This document shows, one piece after another, positions 1 to 9,242 of a DNA stretch of 64,000 bases (position 1 is the first letter of the stretch; every line of letters begins with the position of its first letter). The notes beneath the pieces were generated by a model, which worked only from the letters and a program-made list of their open reading frames with translations, ran no database searches and was not told where the DNA came from. Source of the DNA: an uncultured Phascolarctobacterium sp. Its GTDB lineage: Bacteria; Bacillota; Negativicutes; Acidaminococcales; Acidaminococcaceae. Location: assembly GCA_949295115.1 (NCBI GenBank), contig CASFJU010000010.1, positions 58,506 through 122,505 of the forward strand, in the 5' to 3' direction. Position numbers and translations under genes: made by a program.

Positions 1-1
1 A

Positions 2-1579
2 AAAATTCAGGAAAGCGAGTACGATGCTTTTGGTACGGGCCATTCCAGTACGTCGATATCGGCGGCGCTGGGCATGGCAATAGCGCGCGATTTAAAGGGC
101 GAGGACAACGAGGTTATCGCCGTTATAGGCGACGGCAGCATGACCGGCGGCATGGCGTATGAAGCGCTGAACAATGCCGGTGATTTGCAGAAAAAGCTGA
201 TTATCATTTTGAATGATAACGAAATGTCTATCGCTAAAAACGTCGGTGCGATGAGCGATTACCTGTACCAGCTGCGCACAGCCAAAACTTATACGCGCAT
301 TAAAAAGGATCTGGAAGGCTGGCTGAAACATAAAAACTACGGCGAAAACATCATCAACATTGTGCGCCGCGTAAAAGGCAGTGTTAAATATCTGCTGGTG
401 CCGGGTTCGGTGTTTGAGCATTTGGGCTTTAAATATTACGGGCCGGTGGACGGGCACGACCTTGAACATCTGGTTGAGGTGCTGGAAGTTGCCAAAGCAA
501 CGCCGGGGCCTGTTATCATACATGTAATTACCAAAAAGGGCAAAGGCTACGAACCGGCGGAAAAAAGCCCGAACAAATTCCACGGCACAGGGCCGTTTGA
601 TATTGCAACAGGCAAGAAAATTACCAAGCCCGGCGCGCCGGTAACTTATACCGAAGTGTTCGGCAAAACGCTGGTTGATATTGCTAAAGATGATAAAAAT
701 ATTGTTGCCATTACGGCGGCGATGCCGGACGGCACAGGCTTAAACTATTTTGCCGATGCTTATCCGGACAGATTTTTTGACGTGGGCATTGCCGAGCAGC
801 ACGCCGTTACGGCAGCGGCAGGCATGGCAGCGGCAGGGCTGCACCCGGTTGTGGCCGTATATTCCACCTTTATGCAAAGGGCGTTTGATTCCGTTCTGCA
901 CGATATTTGCATGCAGAACCTGCCCGTTGTGCTGGGGTTGGACCGTGCAGGGCTTGTCGGCGACGACGGTTATACGCACCACGGCGTGTTTGATTATTCC
1001 TATCTGCGCTTAATGCCGCAGATGACGATAATGGCGCCTAAAGATGAAAACGAACTGCGCCACATGCTGGCGACGGCGGTTAATTTTAACGGGCCTATTG
1101 CCCTGCGTTATCCGCGCGGAAGCGGACTTGGCGTTGAAATTACTGAACCGCTGCACACTTTGCCAATTGGCAAGGCGGAGGAAATTCAAACCGGCAGCGA
1201 TGTATGCCTGTGGGCGGTTGGCAGCATGGTTGACGAAGCCGTTAAGGCTGCGGAAGCGCTGGCAGAACAAGGCATCAGCGCGGGCGTGGTTAACATGCGT
1301 TTTGTTAAGCCGCTTGATACAGAGCTTTTGGTTAAAACGGCATTGCAGTGCAAAAATATTGTAACGCTGGAAGAAGGCACGGTTGAAGGTGGTGCAGGCA
1401 GCGCCGTACTGGAAGAATTGAACGACAACGGGCTCGTTGGCAAGGTTAAAGTGCTGAACCTTGGAATTCCGGACAAATACATTCCGCACGGCGATAAAAA
1501 GCTTTTGCTGCGTGATATTGGCTTGGACCAGGGCAGCATCGTTAAACGCATTGCCGAATTTTTAAAAGACGGAGAATAA
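2..1579 (+). CDS. dxs: 1-deoxy-D-xylulose-5-phosphate synthase, 5'-partial
   Basis: DXS condenses pyruvate and glyceraldehyde 3-phosphate to DXP, the first step of the MEP isoprenoid pathway and a precursor for thiamine and pyridoxal. The reading frame is already open at base 2 and gives 525 residues. The family is about 620 long, so roughly the first 100 residues lie left of the window. The visible part begins in the conserved segment YDAFGTGHSSTSIS. The thiamine-diphosphate GDGSMTGG motif follows near bases 140-160. The catalytic glutamate lies in AEQHAV (bases 791-808), and a transketolase C-terminal domain ends the protein. tlyA starts one base after the stop, so this is the head of a tlyA-nadK-argR-recN run. 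No frame damage is seen. Confidence 0.97.
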   Translation, partial: KIQESEYDAFGTGHSSTSISAALGMAIARDLKGEDNEVIAVIGDGSMTGGMAYEALNNAGDLQKKLIIILNDNEMSIAKNVGAMSDYLYQLRTAKTYTRIKKDLEGWLKHKNYGENIINIVRRVKGSVKYLLVPGSVFEHLGFKYYGPVDGHDLEHLVEVLEVAKATPGPVIIHVITKKGKGYEPAEKSPNKFHGTGPFDIATGKKITKPGAPVTYTEVFGKTLVDIAKDDKNIVAITAAMPDGTGLNYFADAYPDRFFDVGIAEQHAVTAAAGMAAAGLHPVVAVYSTFMQRAFDSVLHDICMQNLPVVLGLDRAGLVGDDGYTHHGVFDYSYLRLMPQMTIMAPKDENELRHMLATAVNFNGPIALRYPRGSGLGVEITEPLHTLPIGKAEEIQTGSDVCLWAVGSMVDEAVKAAEALAEQGISAGVVNMRFVKPLDTELLVKTALQCKNIVTLEEGTVEGGAGSAVLEELNDNGLVGKVKVLNLGIPDKYIPHGDKKLLLRDIGLDQGSIVKRIAEFLKDGE

Positions 1580-1580
1580 C

Positions 1581-2393
1581 GTGAAGAAAGAACGATTAGA
1601 TACATTGCTTGTTGAAAAAGGCTTTTTTGAATCCCGTTCGCGCGCGCAGGCGGCGATTATGGCTGGTCAGGTGCTTGTCAACGAGCAGAAAATTGATAAA
1701 ACCGGCACGCAGGTTGCGCCGGACGCGGCAATCCGCATTTTGGGCGGCGATTTAAAATATGTAAGCCGCGGCGGCCTGAAGCTGGAAAAGGCTGTGGCCT
1801 GCTTTGGGCTTGATTTAACCGACAAGGTAGTGAGCGATATCGGAGCTTCTACCGGTGGCTTTACGGACTGCGCCTTGCAGAACGGTGCGGATCGCGTGTA
1901 CGCTATCGACGTCGGTTACGGACAGCTGGCATGGAAGCTGCGCAGCGACGAGCGCGTGGTGAACATGGAACGCACCAACGTGCGTTATCTGGAAGCGGAC
2001 AGCCTGCCGGAAAAGGTAGACGTTGCGACTATCGACGTGGCGTTTATCTCACTGGATAAAGTGCTGCCAGCCGTGAAGAAAATTTTGGCGGATGACGGCA
2101 TTGTAATTGCGCTGATTAAACCGCAGTTTGAAGCCGGGAAGGAAAACGTCGGTAAAAAAGGCGTTGTGCGTGATCCTGCCATGCATTTAAATGTTATCAA
2201 CAACGTAATTGCCGTTGCCAAAGAATTGGACTTTAAAATCGCCGGGCTGGATTATTCGCCGGTTAAAGGACCGGAGGGCAACATTGAATACTTGCTGTAT
2301 TTAAAAAATGCTGCAGATGTAGAAGACGTGGAAATCAACCCGGAAGAAATTGTTAAAAATTCGCATTTGACGCTGGATACCGGCGCGAAATAA
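1581..2393 (+). CDS. tlyA: TlyA family rRNA (cytidine-2'-O)-methyltransferase
   Basis: This 270-residue protein has an N-terminal S4 RNA-binding domain (about residues 3-60, starting RLDTLLVEKG) and an FtsJ-type SAM-binding Rossmann fold with the motif DIGASTGGFTD. TlyA enzymes 2'-O-methylate cytidines in ribosomal RNA; some members have been described as haemolysins. The start is GTG, one base after the dxs stop, with GGAGA just upstream, which implies translational coupling. The position between dxs and nadK is a common Firmicute arrangement. The methyltransferase assignment is secure at family level; the exact rRNA target is inferred from the family. Confidence 0.93.
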   Translation: MKKERLDTLLVEKGFFESRSRAQAAIMAGQVLVNEQKIDKTGTQVAPDAAIRILGGDLKYVSRGGLKLEKAVACFGLDLTDKVVSDIGASTGGFTDCALQNGADRVYAIDVGYGQLAWKLRSDERVVNMERTNVRYLEADSLPEKVDVATIDVAFISLDKVLPAVKKILADDGIVIALIKPQFEAGKENVGKKGVVRDPAMHLNVINNVIAVAKELDFKIAGLDYSPVKGPEGNIEYLLYLKNAADVEDVEINPEEIVKNSHLTLDTGAK

Positions 2394-2405
2394 GAAGGTG
2401 TAATA

Positions 2406-3278
2406 ATGCCATATACCGTGGGGCTGTTCCCCAATATGCAAAAGGACAGAGTGCGCGCCTGCCTGCCGGATATTCTGGCTTTGCTGCAAAAGCACGGTTT
2501 AAAAACGCTGCTGCCGCAAAATCTGGCGCAGGATAAAACGCTGAGCTACGACGTTTGCGACACGGCGACGCTGGCGCAGATGGACGCCGGTATTTCGCTG
2601 GGCGGCGACGGCACGTTTTTACAAATGTCGCGTTATCTTTCGCCGTTAAAAATACCTGTTTTCGGCGTTAACTTCGGCAAGCTGGGCTTTTTGGCGGAAA
2701 CCGAAATGAACGATTTTGAGAAAGCGCTGCAAAAATTAGTGCAGCGTGATTTTGAAATCGAAGAACGCAGCCAGCAGCGTGCAATCGTAATCCGCAACGG
2801 GCAGATTGCCGTGCAGGCTCATGCGCTGAACGATATGGTTGTCGCCAAGGGGCATTTCAGCAAGCTGGCACATCTGGAACTGAAAATAAACGGCAAACAC
2901 TCCGGCATCTACGCCGCCGACGGTTTGATTGTAGCAACGGCAACCGGCTCAACGGCATATTCGCTTTCGGCCGGCGGGCCGATGGTGCACCCAAGCCTTG
3001 ACGTTTCAATTATCACGCCAATCTGCGCACACGCATTATATACGCGCCCGCTGATTATACCGGGCAACAATCTGATAGAAATAACGGCCGTGCCGCCGTA
3101 CGAGGAGCTGCTGCTTTCGGCAGACGGCGAAATCGCATCGGCAGTGGCCGAAAATGATATTATACGCATCGACAAGAACCCCGAGCCTGTCAGGTTAATC
3201 CGTTTAAACGGCAGGAGCTATTACGAAACCTGGCAGCAAAAACTTATGCGCACCTGCGGAAATGAGGAAGCAAAATGA
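2406..3278 (+). CDS. nadK: NAD kinase
   Basis: NAD kinase phosphorylates NAD+ to NADP+ and sets the cellular NADP pool. The 290-residue protein carries the diagnostic GGDGT motif at residues 66-70, the NFGKLGFL segment, the conserved ND pair near residue 142, and the glycine-rich ATATGSTAYSLSAGGP segment near 178. Length and motif order match the family. The start ATG follows the spaced SD GAAGGTG, 12 bases after the tlyA stop. The last four bases overlap the argR start (ATGA), so nadK and argR are probably translated together. Confidence 0.96.
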   Translation: MPYTVGLFPNMQKDRVRACLPDILALLQKHGLKTLLPQNLAQDKTLSYDVCDTATLAQMDAGISLGGDGTFLQMSRYLSPLKIPVFGVNFGKLGFLAETEMNDFEKALQKLVQRDFEIEERSQQRAIVIRNGQIAVQAHALNDMVVAKGHFSKLAHLELKINGKHSGIYAADGLIVATATGSTAYSLSAGGPMVHPSLDVSIITPICAHALYTRPLIIPGNNLIEITAVPPYEELLLSADGEIASAVAENDIIRIDKNPEPVRLIRLNGRSYYETWQQKLMRTCGNEEAK

Positions 3279-3748
3279 ACGAAGAAGTATCTGTAAAGCA
3301 ATTAAAAACCAACCGCCACGCTAAAATTAAAAGCATTATCGAATCGCACAAAATTGAAACACAGGACGAGCTTGCAGCAGCCCTGCGTGCCAGTGGTATT
3401 GAAGTAACGCAGGCAACAGTTTCGCGCGATATCAAAGAGCTGATGCTGATTAAGGTGCCGGACGCAGCCGGGCGCTATTACTATGCCTTCCCGAAGGACC
3501 AGAACGCAATGATGAATTCCGGCAGGCTGGAACGTGTTTTGCAGGATTCTGTGCTGAACCTGCGCGCGGGCGGCAACCTTGTGGTAATCCACAGCCTTCC
3601 GGGTGCGGCGTCTTCCGTCGCGCTGGCGTTGGATTACATGAAATGGCCGGAGGTGCTGGGTACCGTTGCCGGTGACGATACGATTTTTGTTGCGCTTGAC
3701 AAGCCGGAAAGTGCGGAAGTATTTATCGGCAGATTTGCCAAAAAATAA
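3275..3748 (+). CDS. argR: Arginine repressor ArgR
   Basis: ArgR is an arginine-responsive transcriptional regulator that acts as a hexamer on arginine biosynthesis and catabolism genes. The 157-residue protein has an N-terminal winged helix-turn-helix (about residues 8-75, ending in ATVSRDIKEL) and a C-terminal arginine-binding oligomerisation domain with GAASSVA and GDDTIFVA, both typical of the family. The start ATG overlaps the nadK stop. Its place between tlyA/nadK and recN is a conserved Firmicute arrangement. No arginine genes lie in the window, so its targets are elsewhere. Confidence 0.95.
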   Translation: MNEEVSVKQLKTNRHAKIKSIIESHKIETQDELAAALRASGIEVTQATVSRDIKELMLIKVPDAAGRYYYAFPKDQNAMMNSGRLERVLQDSVLNLRAGGNLVVIHSLPGAASSVALALDYMKWPEVLGTVAGDDTIFVALDKPESAEVFIGRFAKK

Positions 3749-3760
3749 GAGGTTTGCAGA

Positions 3761-5443
3761 ATGCTTCAGGCTTTACATGTCCATAATTTTGCTTTAATTG
3801 AAGATGCCAAAGTGGAATTTACCGGCGGGTTTAACGTGTTTACGGGTGAAACCGGCGCAGGTAAATCCATACTTATCGACGCTTTCAGTATTGCGCTGGG
3901 GTCGCGTGCTTCGGCAGATTATGTGCGCAGCGGAACGGACGCCTTAACCGTGCAGGCTGTGTTTGATATTGACGATTGCCCCGCTGCCCGAAAACTTTTG
4001 GAGGAGCAGGGCATTGATTATGAGGACGGTTTGTTTTTGCGCCGCCGCATCACTGCCGCCGGTAAAAGCACAGCGACCGTTAACGGTGTGCAGGTGCCCG
4101 TTGCCGTATTGCGCAGCTTTGCCGCCGTACTGGTGGACGTACACGGCCAGCACGAAAACCAGGCGCTTTTAAAAGCGGATTTTCCACAGCAGCTGACTGA
4201 TTTATACGGCCATACGGAAATTGCGCCGGTGCTGGAAAATTACCGCAGCGCTTTTGCGGAATACAATCATATTAAAGACGAAGTGGAACGCTTGCAGAGC
4301 ATCGGGCAGGACCGCGAAAGAATTTTGGACCGCCTGGAATGGGAGATTGAAGAAATTACCAATGCTAATTTGCAGGAAGGCGAGCTGGACGAATTGCAGG
4401 ACGAATGGAAACGCCTGCAAAACAACGGCAAAATTATGCAGTCCGTCAGCGCCGCTAATGAATTGGTTGACGGTAAATACAGCGCGCTGGACGCTTTGGC
4501 GGAAGCCAGAAGCAAAATTGAAAGCGCCGCACGTTACGACGGCACCCTTAACGCCAACGCAGAGCTTTTGGAAAGCTGCTGGCTGATGTTGGAGGAATGC
4601 CATAAAAACCTGCTTGATTATCTGGAAAACAATGAATTTGACGCTGAACGCGCAGCTTATGTGGAACAGCGTTTGGATTTATGGTATAGATTGCAGAAAA
4701 AATACGGCGCCGATTATGATGCCATCAACGCTTACCTGCAAAAAGTGCAGCAGGAAGCGGACGAGTTAAAAGAAATTGACCGCAGCATTGCGCAGAAAAC
4801 CAAAGAGCTGGCGCAGAAAACGGAAGCATTGACAAAACTTGCCGCACAGCTTACGGAACTGCGCAAACAAAGCGCACAGCTTTTAACCAAAGAAATAACG
4901 GCGCATATTGCCGATTTGGCAATGCCGCAGGGCAGAATTGAAATCAGCTTTACGCAGAAGGACGATTTTGGCAAAAACGGCTGTGATGAAATGACGTTTT
5001 TGTTTTCCGCCAATGCGGGTGAGCCTTTAATGGAATTAAGTAAGGTAGCCTCCGGCGGTGAATTGTCGCGTATCGCGCTGGCGGTTAAGACGGTATTGTT
5101 TAACGAGCTGGGCGTGCCGACGATGATTTTTGACGAGATTGACACCGGCATCGGCGGCGTTACGGCGCAGAAAATGGCTGAAAAAATTGCCGTTATCTCG
5201 CGTAACGGGCAGGTTATCTGCATTACGCATTTGCCGCAGATTGCCAGCTTTGCAGACCGTCACATTAAGATTAACAAGGTTAGTGCAGGCGGGCGCACGC
5301 AGACGGAACTGAATGTTCTGGACGAAGCCGGGCGCATTGACGAGCTGATGCGTATGACGGCAGGCGAAAACACCAGCGACGCTGCACGCCAAAATGCGGA
5401 AGAACTTTTGGCAAACGCCGCAAAATTTAAAAACGCAGGGTGA
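3761..5443 (+). CDS. recN: DNA repair protein RecN
   Basis: RecN is an SMC-like ATPase that helps organise DNA ends during double-strand-break repair. The 560-residue protein has Walker A GETGAGKS at about residues 29-36, a long heptad-rich coiled-coil middle (about 160-380), the ABC signature region SGGELSRIAL near 431, and Walker B IFDEIDTGIGG near 456-466. Length is normal. The start ATG follows AGAGG with a suitable gap, 12 bases after argR. In many sporulating relatives spoIVB and spo0A follow recN; here a Nudix gene follows, which suggests a non-sporulating lineage (inference). Confidence 0.96.
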   Translation: MLQALHVHNFALIEDAKVEFTGGFNVFTGETGAGKSILIDAFSIALGSRASADYVRSGTDALTVQAVFDIDDCPAARKLLEEQGIDYEDGLFLRRRITAAGKSTATVNGVQVPVAVLRSFAAVLVDVHGQHENQALLKADFPQQLTDLYGHTEIAPVLENYRSAFAEYNHIKDEVERLQSIGQDRERILDRLEWEIEEITNANLQEGELDELQDEWKRLQNNGKIMQSVSAANELVDGKYSALDALAEARSKIESAARYDGTLNANAELLESCWLMLEECHKNLLDYLENNEFDAERAAYVEQRLDLWYRLQKKYGADYDAINAYLQKVQQEADELKEIDRSIAQKTKELAQKTEALTKLAAQLTELRKQSAQLLTKEITAHIADLAMPQGRIEISFTQKDDFGKNGCDEMTFLFSANAGEPLMELSKVASGGELSRIALAVKTVLFNELGVPTMIFDEIDTGIGGVTAQKMAEKIAVISRNGQVICITHLPQIASFADRHIKINKVSAGGRTQTELNVLDEAGRIDELMRMTAGENTSDAARQNAEELLANAAKFKNAG

Positions 5444-5447
5444 TATT

Positions 5448-6011
5448 ATGAAAAAAATACATCAGGAGAATCTTGATGAAAAATTTGTAAGCCGCAAGCA
5501 GGGCTTTGACGGCAGGCTTTTAAAGGTAATGGTTGATACCGTAATGCTGCCCAACGGCAGGGAAACGACGCGCGAAATAATTGCCCATCCGGGTGCGGTG
5601 TGCGTTGTGCCGGTGCTGGAGGACGGCAGCATTATTTTTGTTAAGCAGTATCGTTATGCGGTCGGTAGCGTGCTGTATGAGCTGCCTGCTGGTAAGCTTG
5701 ACAAACCGGACGAAGACCCGCTGGACTGCGCCAAACGCGAGTTGTCGGAGGAAACAGGCTACACCGCCAAAAACTGGCAGAAGCTGACGAGCATTGTTAC
5801 CACGCCGGGCTTTACCGATGAAGTAATCCATCTTTATGCGGCAACCGGTCTGGAAAAATTTAACCAGCATACCGATGAAGATGAGTTTATCGACATCGCG
5901 GCGCTGAAACCGGCAGAGGTGCGCGCCATGCTGCAAAACGAAGAAATTTTTGACGCCAAAACTTTAAGCGCGCTGTGCATGATGCTGCTGCAAAACCCGC
6001 AGTTTATTTAA
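5448..6011 (+). CDS. Nudix hydrolase, ADP-ribose pyrophosphatase-like
   Basis: This 187-residue protein resembles the NudF/ADP-ribose pyrophosphatase group, which hydrolyse nucleoside diphosphates linked to sugars. The Nudix box runs from GKLDKPDE through CAKRELSEETG. It keeps the REL-EE-TG core, but there are six residues rather than five between the first glycine and the first glutamate, a one-residue insertion. I chose the ATG at 5448, four bases after the recN stop, because it follows GCAGGGTG. An upstream in-frame ATG at 5394 lies inside recN and has no clear ribosome site. The substrate cannot be read from sequence alone. Confidence 0.88.
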   Translation: MKKIHQENLDEKFVSRKQGFDGRLLKVMVDTVMLPNGRETTREIIAHPGAVCVVPVLEDGSIIFVKQYRYAVGSVLYELPAGKLDKPDEDPLDCAKRELSEETGYTAKNWQKLTSIVTTPGFTDEVIHLYAATGLEKFNQHTDEDEFIDIAALKPAEVRAMLQNEEIFDAKTLSALCMMLLQNPQFI

Positions 6012-6041
6012 CGCGTCACAGATATTTTGCTTTTAAGGTTC

Positions 6042-6070
6042 TTGACAAATCTTTGCTAATGGTAGATACT
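6042..6070 (+). promoter_or_regulatory. Promoter of the riboflavin operon
   Basis: A sigma-70/sigma-A type promoter lies just before the riboswitch: -35 TTGACA at 6042-6047, a 17-base spacer, and -10 GATACT at 6065-6070. It would start the transcript near 6077, about 13 bases before the FMN aptamer. Confidence 0.75.
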
Positions 6071-6089
6071 TATGTTAGTAATTTAATAT

Positions 6090-6200
6090 AAGCCTTTGGG
6101 GTAGGGTGAAATTCCCGACCGGCGGTGACAGTCCGCGAGCGCAAGCACGAACCGGTGCAATTCCGGTACCGACAGTAGAGTCTGGATGAGAAAAGGCAGA
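6090..6200 (+). ncRNA. FMN riboswitch (RFN element)
   Basis: The leader of ribD contains the conserved RFN core, including GGGTGAAATTCCCGACCGGC near 6103-6123, then the loop region with ACCGGTGCAATTCCGGTACC, and the closing AGTCTGGATGAGA segment. Closing stem P1 forms between GCCTTT (6092-6097) and AAAGGC (6192-6197). The aptamer binds FMN, and a terminator follows directly, so it very probably acts by transcription attenuation on the riboflavin genes. Confidence 0.96.
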
Positions 6201-6211
6201 ACTATGTTTTT

Positions 6212-6250
6212 AACAGCTGAAACCCCGGAGGTTTTGGCTGTTTTTGTTTT
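6212..6250 (+). terminator. FMN-controlled terminator before ribD
   Basis: AACAGC (6212-6217) pairs with GCTGTT (6237-6242), with an inner stem AAACC/GGTTT, followed by a run of T to 6250. It is the expression platform of the riboswitch: FMN-bound RNA should stop here. Confidence 0.88.
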
Positions 6251-6265
6251 AAAGAAGGTGTGTAA

Positions 6266-7360
6266 ATGGACGATATAAAATTTATGCGGCGCGCGCTGGA
6301 GCTGGCGCAGATGGCAGAGGGCGGCACCAGCCCGAACCCGATGGTCGGTGCGGTGATAGTTGACGGCGACGGCAACATCGTCGGCGAAGGCTACCACCAC
6401 AAAGCTGGCCAGCCGCACGCGGAGATTAACGCTTTGGCGGCGGCAGGCGATAAGGCAAAAGGCGCGACGGTTTACGTTACGCTGGAGCCGTGTTCGCATT
6501 ACGGCAGGACCGGCCCATGCTGCGAAGCGCTGATTAAAGCAGGCGTTAAACGTGTGGTCAGCGCCGTAACAGACCCTAATCCGCTGGTGGCGGGGCGCGG
6601 TTTAAACCGCCTTCGCGAAGCGGGAATAGAAGTTGCGGAACATGTTTGCGAGGACGAAGCAAAGAAATTAAACGAAAAGTTTTTCTTCTGGATTACGCAT
6701 AAGCGCCCGTTTGTTTCGCTTAAATACGCCATGACGCTGGACGGCAGGCTTGCCGCTGCTGGCGGTGATTCCAAATGGATTACCGGCGAGGAAGCACGCA
6801 CTTACGCACATTACCTGCGCAAAACGCACGACGCCGTTCTGGTTGGCAAAAACACCGTGCTGCAAGACGACTGCGAACTTACGACACGCATGGTAGAAGG
6901 AAAAACTCCTGTCCGCATTGTGTTGGACAGCAACGCCGCCATACCGCTGAACGCCAAAATATTAAACGGCGAAGCGAAAACGATTGTAGCTGTAAGCGAA
7001 GCCGCGCCGCAGGATAAACTTGATGAGCTGCAAAAACTTACCACTGTAGAAGTTTTAAAATTGCCGCAGCGGAACGGGCATCTGGATTTACAGGCGCTGC
7101 TTGAAAAACTGGCCGCCATGGAAATTACCAGTGTTCTGGTGGAAGGCGGCAGCGAAGTACACGGCGCGTTTATTGACGCCGGTCTGGCAGAAAGGGTTTA
7201 TGCTTTTATCGCGCCGAAAATTATTGGCGGAAAAAACGCAATCGGCCCGGTAGGCGGAATTGGCAGCAGCGACATGGGCAAAGCCTTAAAACTGCGCGAT
7301 GTGGAATACAAACAGCTGGGTGCAGACTTTTTAATTACCGGCAGAACGGAGCGTGACTGA
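6266..7360 (+). CDS. ribD: Bifunctional riboflavin deaminase/reductase RibD
   Basis: RibD carries out two steps of riboflavin synthesis: deamination of the pyrimidine ring and NADPH-dependent reduction of the ribosyl side chain. The 364-residue protein has an N-terminal cytidine-deaminase fold with zinc ligands in HAE (residues 51-53) and PCSHYGRTGPC (75-85), followed by a RibD C-terminal reductase domain (about 150-360) containing VEGGSEVHGAF. The start ATG has the ribosome site AAGAAGGTG. It is the first gene of the ribD-ribE-ribBA-ribH operon and sits behind the FMN riboswitch. Confidence 0.97.
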   Translation: MDDIKFMRRALELAQMAEGGTSPNPMVGAVIVDGDGNIVGEGYHHKAGQPHAEINALAAAGDKAKGATVYVTLEPCSHYGRTGPCCEALIKAGVKRVVSAVTDPNPLVAGRGLNRLREAGIEVAEHVCEDEAKKLNEKFFFWITHKRPFVSLKYAMTLDGRLAAAGGDSKWITGEEARTYAHYLRKTHDAVLVGKNTVLQDDCELTTRMVEGKTPVRIVLDSNAAIPLNAKILNGEAKTIVAVSEAAPQDKLDELQKLTTVEVLKLPQRNGHLDLQALLEKLAAMEITSVLVEGGSEVHGAFIDAGLAERVYAFIAPKIIGGKNAIGPVGGIGSSDMGKALKLRDVEYKQLGADFLITGRTERD

Positions 7361-7361
7361 T

Positions 7362-8009
7362 ATGTTTACAGGGCTTGTGGCGGAACTGGGCACGGTCGTT
7401 GCCTTGAAACCGCTGAACCAGAGCTATAACATTACCGTTAAAGCCAATAAAGTGCTGAACAATTTAAAAATCGGCGACAGCGTTGCCGTTAACGGCGCGT
7501 GCCTGACGGTTGTAAAAGTCAGCGGCAGCGATTTTACCGCGGACGTAATGCCGGAAACCGTCAAGCTGACGAACCTGCGCCATTTAAAAAGCGGCGATAA
7601 GGTTAATCTGGAACGCACGCTGCGACTGTGTGACGGGCTGGACGGGCACATCGTCAGCGGGCATGTGGAAGGCGTGGGCGTTATCGCATCCAAAAAAGCG
7701 GAAGGCATTGCCGAAGTCGTTACAATAAAAACGCCGCCGGAGCTTTTGAAATACATCATCAAAAAAGGCAGCATCGCCATTGACGGCATCAGCCTGACGG
7801 TGACGGAAGTGACGGTGACGGGCTTCAGCGTTTCGCTTATCCCGCATACGGCGGCAGAAACAACGCTGGGCTTTAAAAAGCCGGGCGACGAAGTAAACCT
7901 TGAAACCGACATTATTGGCAAATACGTGGAGCGTTTACTGAATTTTAAAGCTCTTGACCATAAAGAGGGCTTGAGCAAAGCCAAACTTTTTGAAAACGGA
8001 TTTATTTAG
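7362..8009 (+). CDS. ribE: Riboflavin synthase alpha chain
   Basis: Riboflavin synthase dismutates two molecules of 6,7-dimethyl-8-ribityllumazine to give riboflavin. The 215-residue protein starts with the characteristic MFTGLVAELG and has two lumazine-binding repeats, marked by VNGACLTV and IDGISLTV. I chose ATG 7362 rather than the in-frame GTG at 7353 because the family begins exactly at MFTG. The start lies one base after the ribD stop, so the two are coupled. The extra C-terminal tail of about 15 residues is unremarkable. Confidence 0.96.
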   Translation: MFTGLVAELGTVVALKPLNQSYNITVKANKVLNNLKIGDSVAVNGACLTVVKVSGSDFTADVMPETVKLTNLRHLKSGDKVNLERTLRLCDGLDGHIVSGHVEGVGVIASKKAEGIAEVVTIKTPPELLKYIIKKGSIAIDGISLTVTEVTVTGFSVSLIPHTAAETTLGFKKPGDEVNLETDIIGKYVERLLNFKALDHKEGLSKAKLFENGFI

Positions 8010-8018
8010 GAGGTAAAA

Positions 8019-9227
8019 ATGGACGATTTTAAATTCAACACCGTTGAAGAAGCCATTGAAGCGATTAAAAACGGCAAAATGGTTCTGGTAACGGACGACG
8101 AAGACCGCGAGAACGAGGGCGACCTGATTATGGCGGCGCAGTTCTGTACCGGCGACGACGTTAACTTTATGGCAAAATACGCCCGCGGGCTGATTTGCAT
8201 GCCGGCCGACCCGCAGATTATGGATAAGCTGCAATTCGGCGCGATGGTTGCCAACAACACCGATAACCACGAAACGGCGTTTTCCGTTTCCATCGATCAT
8301 GTGGAAACCACGACCGGCATTTCGGCTTATGAGCGCGCGCTGACCATGCGCAAATGTGCTGACCCCGCCGCTCAGCCGAAGGATTTCCGCCGTCCGGGGC
8401 ATGTGTTCCCGCTGCGCAGCAGGGTGGGCGGCGTTTTAAGGCGCACCGGCCATACGGAAGCTACTACCGATTTGTGCCGCCTTGCCGGTTTGACGCCGGT
8501 CGGCATTTGCTGCGAGATTATGAGCGATGACGGCAATATGGCGCGCACGCCGGAGCTGATTAAGTTTGCCAAAGAGCATAATCTGGTGTTCATCACCGTG
8601 GCTTCGCTGGTTGCTTACCGTAAAAAGCACGAAAAAATGGTGCACCGCGTTGCTGAAGCTGATTTGCCGAGCAAATACGGCACATTCCGCATTATCGCTT
8701 ACGAAAATGATTTGGATAACCAGTGCCATGTGGCAATCGTGAAAGGTGATATCGCAGGTAAAAAAGACGTTATGGTGCGCGTGCACAGCGAATGCCTTAC
8801 GGGCGACGCGCTCGGTTCGCTGCGCTGCGATTGTGGCGACCAGCTGGCAACCGCGCTGCGCATGATTGAAAAGGAAGGCTGCGGTGTTGTGGTTTATATG
8901 CGTCAGGAAGGACGCGGCATCGGCCTTGCCAACAAAATCCGCGCTTACGCATTGCAGGACCAAGGGCTTGATACCGTTGAAGCCAATATAAAACTCGGCT
9001 TTGCGCCGGATTTGCGCGATTACGGAATCGGTGCACAGATTCTGGCAGACCTTGGGCTTACCAGCATCCGCCTGATTACCAATAATCCCGCCAAGCGCGC
9101 GGGGCTTACCGGTTACGGCATTACCGTAACGGGCAGGGTGCCGATTGTAATGGAAGCCAACTGCTACAACGAGCATTACCTTGACGTTAAAGAAGAAAAA
9201 ATGGGCCATAAATTACACGAAAAATAA
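8019..9227 (+). CDS. ribBA: Bifunctional DHBP synthase / GTP cyclohydrolase II
   Basis: This protein supplies both precursors of riboflavin: 3,4-dihydroxy-2-butanone 4-phosphate from ribulose 5-phosphate, and the pyrimidine from GTP. Of its 402 residues the first half is the RibB domain, with [11 protein letters not shown] starting near residue 26 and RRPGHVFPL. The second half is GTP cyclohydrolase II, with zinc cysteines 259, 270 and 272 (HSEC then RCDC) and RQEGRGIGL. Both active sites look intact. The start ATG follows a strong TAGGAGGT site. It is the third gene of the rib operon. Confidence 0.97.
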   Translation: MDDFKFNTVEEAIEAIKNGKMVLVTDDEDRENEGDLIMAAQFCTGDDVNFMAKYARGLICMPADPQIMDKLQFGAMVANNTDNHETAFSVSIDHVETTTGISAYERALTMRKCADPAAQPKDFRRPGHVFPLRSRVGGVLRRTGHTEATTDLCRLAGLTPVGICCEIMSDDGNMARTPELIKFAKEHNLVFITVASLVAYRKKHEKMVHRVAEADLPSKYGTFRIIAYENDLDNQCHVAIVKGDIAGKKDVMVRVHSECLTGDALGSLRCDCGDQLATALRMIEKEGCGVVVYMRQEGRGIGLANKIRAYALQDQGLDTVEANIKLGFAPDLRDYGIGAQILADLGLTSIRLITNNPAKRAGLTGYGITVTGRVPIVMEANCYNEHYLDVKEEKMGHKLHEK

Positions 9228-9242
9228 ATTGGAGGAATGAAC

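Noticed and set aside
8436..9209. A 257-codon open frame on the - strand opposite ribBA
   Set aside because: It lies wholly opposite an intact, well-recognised gene, has no ribosome site and shows the composition expected of an antisense shadow.
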